Source: Holothuria scabra (taxonomy: Eukaryota; Echinodermata; Holothuroidea; Aspidochirotida; Holothuriidae). Taken from it: a stretch of DNA of 64,000 bases. How positions within the stretch are numbered: position 1 is the stretch's first letter; every line of letters begins with the position of its first letter. Positions 37,002-48,090 of the stretch are shown here, one piece after another. The DNA lies in NCBI GenBank assembly GCA_037179385.1, contig CM074188.1:20415318-20479317 (forward strand), read 5' to 3'. Made by a program: the position numbers and the translations under genes. A model generated the notes under the pieces. The model saw only the letters and a program-made list of their open reading frames with translations, was not told the origin of the DNA and made no database searches.

Positions 37002-37017
37002 GGGGGGGGGGGGGGGG
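37002..37017. repeat. G16 homopolymer; one of 14 poly(G)/poly(C) tracts of at least 10
   Basis: All seen: 1246-1268 (G23), 11115-11125 (C11), 11354-11366 (G13), 23733-23743 (C11), 24448-24461 (G14), 37002-37017 (G16), 37528-37540 (C13), 41155-41165 (C11), 42636-42650 (C15), 43442-43455 (C14), 44126-44135 (C10), 46939-46951 (G13), 47865-47877 (G13), 50733-50747 (G15). Confidence 0.95.
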
Positions 37018-38144
37018 AGTCGCCGCTGCCCTTTGATTGAGGAACTTTGCATCATTCTTATGAATTAGTGGAGTAGGTCACGTTTCCGACATATCGTACA
37101 ACTCGTGACGTAGCATATATATGGACCAATGAAAATAATTTTTTGTTTGTATCGGTGTATCGGTCAAGCGTATGAAAGAACCTAGAGATTCACCGCTTTG
37201 TCTCCTGTATACGCCCTGCTGAGGACATCTCTAAAATTGTCCTTCGTTCTTGTCTGTAATTGAAATTTTGGGTGGTTGGGAAAGGTGCGGACTCAATACT
37301 TTTGTGGGAAGTATGCCATTGAAAAATACGAAAAAATTACAGACTCCTTGCGTACAGTCCCGCGTCAAAATGTTCAGCCTAGATTATACCACCTTCACTG
37401 ACTGTGCGAACACAGCAGCTGCGAGATATTTTAAAAGACTTTCTCAAAAATCTAGAAAGACAAAAACCACCTACATAACAATTATCCGAAATTATTCCTT
37501 AAACATATTCCTTACAATTTTGAAAATCCCCCCCCCCCCCGAAAGTTTCAAGATTGTTCGAATTCAGTTTGCAAACGTGCCATATTGGTTAAAACAAGAA
37601 GTGGTTTCGATGAAAAGATTCATTTGGTTTACAAGTTCCGTTAACTATATGTGGTTACCATGTAACCCTTGAAACGGTTTCTCGTCTTAACTGAAATGAA
37701 CAAAAAATTTCATCCGCTCCGCAGGCTAGGGTAACACAGGCAGGAAAGTTATTTAAGTAGTTTAGTGGACTGACAAAGGAGAGTTACGTAAAGGTAGTAC
37801 AGTGGTATGTTGAGGACCTCCTTAATGGGAATTCCAGTTCTCAATGTGTGCATTAATGGAAAGGACTTTAGGACAAAGTCCAGTTCGTACATGTTCGATT
37901 GTCGTCCAAAGTGAAACAACGGTTTATCTGGCGGTATGATTGTAAACTAGAGAAAACAGCCAGAAAACATATAGAGACCTACGTCGGGTTAAGTTGACAT
38001 GAGAGTCATGCAATACTGAAGAAAGGTAATTATTAAATCTAACTTGAATGTAAGCATTGTATGTGTATTACATATTTACAGAATTAAACACGGAGTACGA
38101 ATAAGATTAGTTAGTTTGATAGTTGAAATTTTACGGCTCCGTTT

Positions 38145-38346
38145 CTAACCAATTGGCTTGATTCTGGCCCGCCACGGCCTTTTTTCCCGTTGCTGCTTGT
38201 TTTAACTTCTCCATTACGTTTTGCTGAGCATCTAGGCACAATGGCAGTAGGTTCCATTTATGAAGTTTTCAGTGTGACCTGGACCTCCCGAATGCAAGTC
38301 TGATGTTCAGTGCAAGTCTGGTGCTCACTTGACCATGCAGTCGGTC
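38145..38346 (-). repeat. tRNA-derived SINE, copy 2 of 4
   Basis: Shares CTAACCAATTGG, GCACAATGGCAGTAGGTTCC and the terminal ACTTGACCATGCAGTCGG (minus strand: CCGACTGCATGGTCAAG) with the other copies. The tRNA-like B box is degraded and the head contains a short internal duplication (GCAAGTCTG.TG twice). Confidence 0.65.
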
Positions 38347-39339
38347 TAGAGGTATATACGATACAAAAACGGAAAAGATGGTGGGAATATTTTGAAACTA
38401 ATAAATAATTTCGTATTACATCTTACTGTGTGGTTTTTCCTGAGCATTTTTCCCTGAGTATCTACACAGATACCAACGTCTGAGAAGAGGAATGAAAGCA
38501 GTTACCAAGATTGAGTTCGGGAAAAACAATGTTTTTTTTTTAAATTTTGATTGACCTCGTCATTGAACCTCGCCAGAACATTTTCAGTTACTTTGTGTTT
38601 TTTTTCAACGCCTACGTAATGTTTAACGGAACATGTTCGTTCTAAAACATCAATGGACCATTCAATGGGCGTTGAAGAGTTGTGTTAATCAAGTGAGCGT
38701 TGTTACAAAGTCAGGATGTCACTTTGGCAATAAAGTAGTTGTTAACCTTGTGTACGGTACGGTACTTCTCAAAGTAATGCTTGGCGAAAGCACCCCCACC
38801 CTTCTTTTGTTTCAACTTTTCGATGCTAACCGTACTCCTGAATAGCAACGATTGCAGATCGCTTTAGGCCCACAGAGGGAGTGACACTTTGGTAAGGATA
38901 AAATAATTCAAGCACACTCTGCAGAGTCTAAACTTAGCCTGCATGTAGCTCATTTCTGAGATGTCGTTGCGGGGACTGATTTTCCCCCTTAAACAATTAA
39001 GTGCTGATTTATTTTAATATATATATATACGGTAACTGCTGAAGTCCAGGAAATTGACCAGGAAATTATAACTCGTTAAAGGAAATAAGCTAGGGGACGT
39101 AAATTGGAATTCGATCCACCCGATCACATTTAGATTTCTTGGTCATGTGTTAAACCGTACGTTTTAATCACCGCACCAGACATACCGTATTCATAGTCAA
39201 CATCATCTTCGCTAGACGGGTGTTTATGCACTTATCAATCGTAGAACGCACCCTTCGACCCCGCGCGAGATCGGCCAATGTTCGTCAGGAGCGTGCAACA
39301 TTTTTGTGGATAAATGCATTCATCCGTTAAGCATTCAAC

Positions 39340-39780
39340 AAAAGGGTTTCAGGTCATATCAAGTTTTGATTTGTCAAAGGGGTACTTATTTTTAGCATTT
39401 TGGTTAAATTTGCATTGAAATCCGATGTTTGGTTCTCAAGATAATGAACACGAAAATTTGTCACATTTCTAACAAACCGAGAACTAAAAGCATGCAAGCA
39501 CATAAGACATCATATCCTCACATTAATGGACAGTCTTTTTTTAACTTTGACAGTTTCTTTCCTCTTCAACAACTTCATATTATCAGAATTTCTAAGTTCC
39601 TTACCCTTTTCTCCTCAAGATCAACACAACACTTTGAGAAAGCAAAGCATCCCTTGTCGAATGTGAAAAAGTGATTAAACCTCCGCTGTCCACAAGCTCA
39701 CGCAAATCCAAATCTAATAACTTCATTTATTGCATCTCGAGAAGGACATGCCCTATTTGACTGGGAGTTTCACCACATAT
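39340..39780 (+). repeat. Dispersed repeat A, copy 2 (plus orientation)
   Basis: Reverse-orientation partner of 6780-7260. Shares TAGCATTTTGGTTAAATTTG, CATTGAAATCCGAT and TGGTTCTCAAGATA with that copy. Confidence 0.6.
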
Positions 39781-39904
39781 CACCCATCATTACATAGCCT
39801 TTGACTCACATTTGTTGTAGACTATGACGCGCCTATATTTGAGGTTGCTTTGACATAAATTTGTGGAACTTCGATCATAAACTAGGTAAAACTCTAGAAT
39901 TATT

Positions 39905-40120
39905 CAATTTTGTAAACAAATGCCGTAACTGTTACTCGAGAACAGAGCAGATGAGGTGGGCTGTAAGTTTCGCCACATTGAAATGTTGATTCTCGCTTGG
40001 CGACATTCTGCGCACTATCGCGAGAAAGCTGCATGCGCAAGACCTAACATGCACGCATATGTTCCTGTGAGTGTTTTATATGTCAACCAGTGACCCCACC
40101 GTGCATCAGTGAGTCCTTTC
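39905..40120. repeat. Dispersed repeat B, copy 2
   Basis: Partner of 5465-5640, here lying 125 bp after repeat A. In the first locus A and B are 1.1 kb apart and A is inverted, so the two are separate units or were rearranged. Confidence 0.55.
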
Positions 40121-41384
40121 ACAAATACCAATATGTGCAAAACATTGCATATAGGGTCGTTGACCAACTGTCACTTCTCTCGACCAACATGTTACCTTTT
40201 AAGTTCTTTCCTCCCGTATTTTCTTATATTAATTCTCTTCAAACTGCCCACACATTTAAATTCTCTTGTCCCGAAAACATAGAAACGGTAACCTTCATGT
40301 TTTCTTTCTTCGTAGATGTTCAAGCTCAAACTGAAATAATTATATAGTTTGCTGGTGGATCTATGGTTAGTTTCTTAGCTGACAAATTTTGTTTCGTATT
40401 ACTTTTTTTCTCACCGTGACTACTTCGCTTTACTTTTCTCTATTTGCCTCCATCGTACAAAGAAGAAAAAGGTCAGTCTTGTGTCTGAAGGATATTTTAA
40501 TTCCGTCGGCTTCACTCTCGGGGAGCCATCTGTTTTGTTTGAATAAAGAAGTCTGCCGCGAGCTCTCACATAATATTTTAATTCTCAGTTTTACAAGAAT
40601 GTGTTCTTTCAAATCCGTGGACGGTCGCTGGTATATCTAAATCACGCTGATGCTCATAGCGTTAACTGGCGCCGCGACTGGAGTAACATTTACTCGTGTA
40701 AGTCGCAGGGGTATAAGAACACTGAAGTGTCATTTGTCCAATATATCGTATGAGCGTTTCGAAATATCAAGGAAAATATCCTCCGTAGAGAATAAAACCT
40801 CGGGTATTTCATAAATATAATATCTTTCTTATTGCATCATATATGTTTGGTTTATGTTATAAAACAATTTCGTAGCACTAAGGCAAATAACCGCCGTTAG
40901 TTTAATTGGCTGTAATCTTATAATACTAATTCACATGGCGCATACAGGAAATGATATTTTAATCACAACTTGCTTCCTTCCACAATTCCTTACATATCAT
41001 AGCAATTCCTTTATCAGGACGCTTCCTAGAATGAAACTAAAGTACATATATAACATTATTTTTTGGCAGAGAACTCACACGGAAGAGAATGCATGAAATG
41101 CCACACATAATGGAAATCCCTAGAGTAGAGTTCTAGTGAGTAGAGGGATACATTCCCCCCCCCCCAAAAAAGTTCTGGAAGTTTTCCAATTAAATTTATC
41201 ATATTATACACAGTAACGTTTACGTTGGCCGATGGTTTGCTTTTCTTTATTTTTCATCTTATTCTTTTGACCTTGAATTGATAAGGGACGCTATCTTTGC
41301 CCCAAGTGGATGGACAGTTATCAAAATATCATTGCTCAGGATGCACTGTTATTACTGATTCCTTGCCGTAGGCAGGGATGTCGT

Positions 41385-41436
41385 GTGTGTAGGTGTGTGT
41401 GTGTATGTGTGTGTGTGTGTGTGTGTATGTGTGTAT
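41385..41436. repeat. (GT)n microsatellite
   Basis: GTGTGT with TA and TAGG interruptions, directly upstream of the 156-bp tandem repeat. Confidence 0.95.
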
Positions 41437-41990
41437 AGATTTATCATGTTGAGAGGAAGAACCCTATTGTTTTTGGTAGAGGTCAAAGGTCATTTGAGGT
41501 CACCAGCGGTAAAATTGCGACAATTTCAAAAATAGCTTGTAAACACGATATCTTCAGACAGGAATGACCGACACTTTTCATACTTGGTATAGAGATTTGT
41601 CATGTTGAGAAAAAGGACCCTATTGTTTTTGGTAGAGGTCAAAGGTCATTTGAGGTCACCAGCGGTAAAATTGCGAAAACGCCGAAAATGGCTTGTAAAC
41701 ACGATATCTTCAGATAGGATTGCCCGACAATTTTCATACTTGATATATAGATTTGTCATGTTGAGAGGAAGAACCCTATTATTTTTGGAAGAGGTCAAAG
41801 GTCACTTGAGGTCAGCAGCGGTAAAATTGCGAAAACGCCGAAAATGGCTTGTAAACATACCTTCAGATAGGAGTGACCGATACTCTTTATATTTGGTATA
41901 TAGATTTGTCATGTTGAGAGAACAAAACCTATTGTTTTTGGTAGAGGTCAAAGGTCATTTGAGGTCACCAGGGGTAAAATTGCGAAAATT
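41437..41990 (+). repeat. 156-bp tandem repeat with DR1 and DR4 AGGTCA half-sites, four units
   Basis: Each unit has AGATTTGTCATGTTGAGA, a CCTATTGTTTTTGG block, AGGTCAAAGGTCA, TTTG, AGGTCA and GGTAAAATTGCG. The AGGTCA-A-AGGTCA direct repeats start at 41480, 41636, 41792 and 41945 (periods 156, 156, 153). A third half-site follows each after 4 bases (TTTG or, in unit 3, CTTG). AGGTCA-N1-AGGTCA is the DR1 and AGGTCA-N4-AGGTCA the DR4 nuclear-receptor site (established knowledge). Because 156 is divisible by three, an open frame of 132 codons (41602-42000) spans three units; it is judged a by-product. Diverged units lie at 46380-46590. Confidence 0.9.
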
Positions 41991-42000
41991 CTGTGCCTAA

Positions 42001-45000
42001 AATGTAAAGAAAAATCTATCAAGCACTTTCAATTTGAAAGCAGGTAAGGTATTTGATGGCAAGGAATCACTAAGCCTTTTGGCTTTCTGGTTGATATATC
42101 TGATTTAGGTGACAAAACGGTATATTTCCAAAATAAAAACAAAACATTGGATAGCAACTTGAATCCATGACATCACAACTGCATTCTTCAAGTCCAGGCT
42201 AAAGGCCCACGATAAATGATGCAAGCCCTATAAATTTTAGTCCCCGGAAAATCTTTTTGATTTTGCCTAACTATAATTTTCCTTACAAAACGGACGAGCG
42301 GTTGTTCAGATGCGTACAGTGCCCAATGGTTTGCCATCTGTCCTGCCCGGACAGCCGAATTTGAGCAACGGAAATGAAACTCGGCCAGGACGTTTTCAGT
42401 TACACACAATGATAAACAGAAGGAGGATAATGTCTCCTGATAAGTCTGACTGAAAATTCATTTGAAGCCACCATGTTGTAATGTGACATATTTTGGACGT
42501 TGGGAAGTAAAATAATTTACTGTCGAGGGTTCGGATAGTCACGTAGAAAAATTCATCAATTTAATGTACCTCGCAATTGAATACAACGAGGTGTCTCAGT
42601 AGAGTAAAACAAAATTATCCAAATTGGTTGCAAATCCCCCCCCCCCCCCCAAAAAAAAGACAAAACCATTTGATCTAATTGTAGCAGTACCTTTTATCTG
42701 GTAATTTTCTGATCACATAGCTTGTTTTTTTTCTTATATTGAAGTTTGACTTTCATAAATAACGACTGCTTCATTTCTTTCTGTCTTTATTTATATTTTC
42801 TGGAAAGTGCCATTTCCGGCTCTCTGAGGGTTAGTCTTCTTTTAATATTTCTGTGCGCTCCGCGCCAATTTATGGTGGCGCTCTGCTTTGATAGTGTTTT
42901 GGTCGAACATATTATTTAAAAAATCAATGAATGCTTGCAAATTATTCTTGGTTTGGGGGCAATATTGTGAAGGAAAAATTTTATTGCGAAAGAAAGCTGA
43001 AAATAACGACAGCTTTGTTTCTGGGTAAACGAACCTGAGAAATGACATTTCCGGCTGTCTTGGGTTCTCAATTTTTTTTTTAAATTTCTTTATTTTCTAA
43101 TTTCTATATTTTTATTTAATTTATTTAGTCCTTCGGAGAGAATTGCATTTTGCACCCCCCCCGGTTTTACCCTTTTTAAGTAGTTTTACCTCATCTTTTT
43201 CTACCATGGTGGCACTATGTAACACATTCGTGTTGGTGTGTCGCTAAACCCAACCTAACTACATTTTTCAGACGAAATAGACAATTTTGCCCCCTACCAA
43301 ACTGAAACACTTACCTACGCCAATGTCAATATGTAAAACATGAAACTTGAAATATATGGAAAGCCAAACTTTTTCCGCAAGGAAATTCTGAGGGCCTTAA
43401 TCTGCATGATTATATTCAGTAACCGCAGCAAAATTACAAATCCCCCCCCCCCCCCACTTTATTTTTCTCATAAGAAAGTCATATTCTTTATTACAAGTCC
43501 CCAAATCTGTCATTTCATTACAGTTCCACCAATATAAGCTTCGGATTCTTAAAGTTTTGTTAAAAATGGCAAAATTTCCCATTTTCAACAGTTACTCCGT
43601 ACAATAAAAAAAAAAAAACCAACCCTGTTAAATACTCTGACAATTTTGCTCTTGACAAGCATGTCACTGGATAGAAAGCCTACTTTTTTCATTGTAAGCT
43701 TACCCAAAAACGTTTTTTTCATTAAATTTCAAACTTTCTCCAATATGAAAAGCTGTTAATTTTCAAATCTTCGTTCAAAAAGGGAAACATTTTCTAGTCT
43801 TAAATAATTAGTCTTAATACGATGAAAATTTTAACTCCAGCAGAATTTTCGCTGCAGCCAATATAACGTTTTCATTTTGCCCAATTGAAGGGGGTTTCTT
43901 TAATAGGAACCCCGAATGTTCAATGGTAGTTACGAAAGCCAAATTTTCTTCAAAAATTTTAAATTTGCTTCTTAACAAACTCCAGATTTTTAAATATATT
44001 TTCAAAAGAAAGTCAAAAATTTCGGCTGGCCACGAGCTCCTCAAATCCTGCAAAGTCACGTCCCAACGGGACTTACTCATCGCCTCTGTCGGGGCATCGA
44101 AATACCAGCCCCCTGACGGGGAGCTCCCCCCCCCCATCGAGAAAATGGCGCCACCCTTCCTTTCTATGTTCTTACACCAAAAATATTAACTTTTTAATAA
44201 AACCAAGACGTAATTCTTCATGATTTAAACGCATTTGAAAAGCAAAACAGCAGTTCAAATCAACTAACTGTGACTGGAAATTCCCCTCATTCGTTGGGCA
44301 GTATTAGAACTAGCTTTTGAACGGAAGCAATCAAAATTTTTCAATTTAACCTTGAGCCTCATTGAATCAGAGCGAAGGACAAGATAATTTACATTTAATA
44401 GCAGGAGGGCCTACAATTCTTACGCGTTTAATTGTTTTTCTGTTGCTTTTTAGAGAAACAAGCACTAGAATCGATAGGATAGAATCCTTTTTCACTTAGT
44501 GGTGCAAAAAACTGAGGCAAGCTCGTTAATATCACGACTTGCCACAGCTCAGCCGGGTAGATGTGATAAACTATCATGTACCAAATTTATTAAAGTGGCT
44601 GGCCTCTATCTCTGACGCCGAAGGCCCGCAGTCAAAACATTTCTTCGTATAGCCAGGGTCGATTTAGTAGATGGTATATAAATGAGAATATTCTTCAGGG
44701 TTCATGGAAAATAGACCTAAAATTTAGGAACATACTAGAAAACAGTTAAAATGTAAAAATGAAGGCGTAGTCAAGACATTAGGCAAGAGGAGGGAAGGAA
44801 GAAAATCAAATTTTGACCCTCTAAAAACACTTTGGTCAAATTTGACCAATAAGTAATTTGGTTTCGTAGTCAGTTTCAGTGTTGGATGTAAAAAAGACGG
44901 CTACAGAGTAAAGAAATGGCTACAAATAGACACACTGAACTTATACCTTGTTACAAAATATTTCAACCATTATGTGGATTTTTGTTGTAACAGACTGTTA

Positions 45001-45714
45001 AAAGCTTTCAAATTTGAAGAGGGTCCTTGTAACCCTTTGTCCGTTTCTCTGCCGCGCTTAAACTGTTGACGGGGTAATTCACGTGTACATGGAGTCAAAA
45101 AGGAGATTGTCACCTGACCACGTGATGTACAAATACAAATCAATTATCCTCCAATACTTCAGTCAATACTTGAGTTGGGTAGAATTATTGAGTAGTCCGG
45201 AACGATCAACACTTGTTTCTTCATGGTCAATTAGCAGATAACTGCAAACACAAAGCTTGTTTCAATTCTCATCGTATACCAAAAAGACCGTACCAGAACC
45301 AGATTCTACTGTAAATTGGTTTTAGTCAGGTTTGTCGAGACCTGGATGACTATATTTAAGCTTCGTTGGTTTGTGTGCAGGGTTTTTGTTACTGCTACGA
45401 CAAGACTCCTCCGAAGGTTGACCTAGGGAGGGGGTGGGAGAATATCAAAACATTCGTGCTGAGTTTGTCAGGACGCCCTCTCGAGAGAGGACTCTCTTAT
45501 GTGCTACACGTAGGCCTACATAGCATTTTGTCTAACATATCGTAAAAATAGTTGTAATGAAGCCTACCGCCCTTGTGAAGTACTCTTTAGCACAAGCAAT
45601 GGAGTTTCGAAAACAATCAAGCGTTCAACAAGTTGAGAAAGGCCGTGGGTGCCGCTTTAACAAAAGTGTTTGAAGTTGAGACATAAAACCGCTTACCATC
45701 TCTAACTGACTGAC
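42001..45714. other. No gene recognised; several poly(C) tracts
   Basis: Holds C15, C14 and C10 tracts and AT-rich sequence. The frames that cross the tracts (Pro runs) are artefacts. A 73-codon minus frame (42188-42409) has real-looking composition but no ATG support. Confidence 0.3.
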
Positions 45715-45746
45715 TCTCTGACTGACCGACTGACCGACTGACTAAC
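45715..45746. repeat. (CTGA)n tetranucleotide repeat
   Basis: CTGACTGA units with CTCT and CCGA variants, ending ACTAACTTATGC. Confidence 0.9.
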
Positions 45747-45789
45747 TTATGCATCATTTTAGGAACAGGGATTTGATTGTGTTTGCTGG

Positions 45790-45840
45790 AGGGTTTGTTA
45801 GGGTCATGTGCGGTCAGAAGAGGTCACAAAACAGGAAACC
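45790..45840. repeat. Cluster of GGTCA half-sites
   Basis: GGGTCATGTGCGGTCAGAAG followed by AGGTCAC: three (A/G)GGTCA-like half-sites within 30 bp. By sequence style it belongs with the 156-bp repeat family. Confidence 0.5.
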
Positions 45841-45860
45841 TTGTAAGTATAACTATGGTA

Positions 45861-45889
45861 GTACTTCCATGGCATAACCATGGAAGTAC
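45861..45889. other. Perfect 12-bp-arm palindrome
   Basis: GTACTTCCATGG, CATAA, CCATGGAAGTAC, and directly after it the arm motif recurs (TTCCATGGTATAAC). Can form a hairpin. Confidence 0.85.
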
Positions 45890-46184
45890 TTCCATGGTAT
45901 AACTTTTCATGTCTTGCTCCATTATCGCGATATCACATGATAAAATTCATTCACTTCAATCAAATTAGACGATTGCGAATGTTTGTGACTTTCTTGTGTA
46001 GGCCTACAACTCAAATTACATGCTTCATGACTCTGGACGCTTCTTTGTTTTCTTGCATAACATACTATGTAGGTACCGGCATGCTTGTGAAATCACATCA
46101 CTCTGTAACCGTAATAATGCTGTAAAAAATGGCATAAGGTGCAGTATCCTTCAGCCAACAAATCTGTTATTTAAGTACTCTTCC

Positions 46185-46345
46185 ATAATGACATCACAAA
46201 TAATTGCGCAATATACCATTTTAAAATTGAGTGAGTAAAATATATCATTTTATATCTCAGCTAGAGAATCATTGTCTTATAAAGATGGAAGTCAAGTGGA
46301 TATTTCAATTTATTTTCATTCTCTGTAATATATACTTTTTTTAAA
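46185..46345. repeat. Dispersed repeat, copy 2 of 2 (partner 3690-3850)
   Basis: Same blocks and order as the first copy; contains TGACATCACAAATAATTGCG. Confidence 0.6.
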
Positions 46346-46379
46346 AATCTTAGTCTTGAGAAACCCGTGATGTTTATTT

Positions 46380-46590
46380 ACCACGTACGAGAGGAAAAGA
46401 ACCTTTTGGGTCCTGATAAAGGTCACAGGTCGTTTGAGACCACTTCAAATGTAAAAACGTTTTAAGGCATGATGATAGAGAGGCTTAACATTGATATGCA
46501 GATTTGTAATATTAAGAAAAACAACCTATTACCTTTTACGGGGATGAAATGTCAGATGAGGTCATCGGAGGTGAAACTTCGAAACCTAAT
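46380..46590 (+). repeat. Two diverged relatives of the DR1/DR4 tandem repeat
   Basis: Unit at about 46390 has GAGGAAAAGAACC and AAAGGTCACAGGTCGTTTGA; unit at about 46495 has GCAGATTTGTAATATTAAGA, CCTATTACCTTTT and GATGAGGTCATCGGAGGTGA. The half-sites are mutated compared with 41.5-42.0 kb. Confidence 0.6.
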
Positions 46591-47877
46591 ATAGACGTGT
46601 GTCGATCTCCATTTTGAGTCGTTTCGTCACACTGAAAAGACATAGACAATTTGTATCACTTTCAACACAGATGATAGGGCGCGATGTAGGCTGTACTTTT
46701 CTTAAAGGGACAATCCTCTCACCCCAAACTACACTTCTAGTATAGGGTAACAGAAACTCTCAATTGGCTCAGCTTTTTGATTGACTGCTAATTCAAACAA
46801 TGCACAGCACCAAAACCTATATTACACAGCACGAACTGTTTTTATAGTGTTTTGATTATACACATTGAGCTTTCTATATTCACCCTGAAGCAATAAAATG
46901 AGATTGTGTCTGGAGGAGGGTGAATTTCAGACAAATGCGGGGGGGGGGGGGTGGGGTGGGGCTTAAGAAGGTTAGGAGAATTGGTACTGTTTGGGATGAG
47001 AAAATTGGGCCTTTAACTAAGTCCCAATTTGGTACAATACCTAGAACTGCTTATTTTATTCAATCATCAACACATTTGAATACTCTGTCTTTTTAACATG
47101 GTGATAAAAACAGAATCTGTTAATCCTTGTGAATATTATATTATGAGGACCACTGGCGATGAAATACCTCTGATTTACCATTGCTTTGTTATTCGATATA
47201 TTAGTAACTAGTTTCTTTAGCAAAGGTGGAGGGTTCTCCCTGCAGACATGTTTAAATTGAGAGCAACTAATAGATATCCATGTTAGACTTTCATTACCTC
47301 CATATAACCGTATCTCAAGGTCGTCACCCATTTTCAACCACAACCACGACAAAACCTAAAAAAGCGGCAGTTCTTCAAACACTATCACGATTGGTCAATC
47401 TTGTCTGACACGTAAAGACCAAAAGGAGACTGGTTTCGACTGAGTTGATTTTTTAATGTCTCTGTGTACACTCAAGCATTTCTATCAATTTACCTTGTAG
47501 TCATAGAAACGACAAACAAATTTTCAAATGAATAGTGACAGAAAAAAGTTTTTCTTGCATAGCAAGATTTTTTCCGATGTAAACAGTAATGCAAACAGAG
47601 GTTGTGCTTCAATGCAAAGAGTAAAAAACAAATAAATTTTCCTTGTTGTTTGGAGACAATCTTGTCTTAAATGTTTGTTTTGACTTCCAAATGATATAAA
47701 GTTGACCCCGTTGCGTTCGATGAAGGGATTAAGATGCAAGGGAGAAAGAGGATTTCTTAACCTTTTCGTGCTAGAAATGCACTTATCAATTCCAATAAGC
47801 ATCATTTGATTGGTCAAAGGTGTGTTGTCAAATGGGCGCTGCATTTATCCGATTTGATGCACAAGGGGGGGGGGGGG

Positions 47878-48090
47878 ATTTCTTCAAATGTGCATGGGTC
47901 AAATCAACCTAATAGGTGCAATATAGGTTCGCCAGGAACATACGTTAGAGTCTATCAGATGACAAAAATGTTTGACGCTTTTAACGATTATTCGTCAGCC
48001 GGAGGTATTAAGAATGTAACAATTACGAGTAAGTGCCAAGCCAATGCAAACGAAAATAAAGGGTCTCATTCGTATTGTATGGGAGGTTAA
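47878..48090 (+). pseudogene. Possible C-terminal scrap of a trypsin-like (S1) protease
   Basis: The frame after the G13 tract begins Gly-Ile-Ser-Ser and includes Cys-Asn-Ile-Gly-Ser-Pro-Gly-Thr-Tyr-Val-Arg-Val about residues 15-28. This resembles the Cys-x(4-5)-Pro-Gly-Val-Tyr-x-Arg-Val strand near the C-terminus of S1 proteases, and Gly-Ile-x-Ser resembles the preceding Gly-x-x-Ser-Trp segment, but the Trp-Gly is missing. A further 40 residues with two cysteines follow to TAA at 48088-48090. Catalytic residues would lie upstream and are not found. It could be an isolated last exon, a relic, or coincidence. Confidence 0.25.

Noticed and set aside
38633..38845. 70-codon frame with ATG
   Set aside because: No start context, splice or composition support, and a weak resemblance to sequence near 34.9 kb suggests repeat.
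45715..45746. CRISPR-like short repeat array
   Set aside because: A simple (CTGA)n tetranucleotide without spacers.
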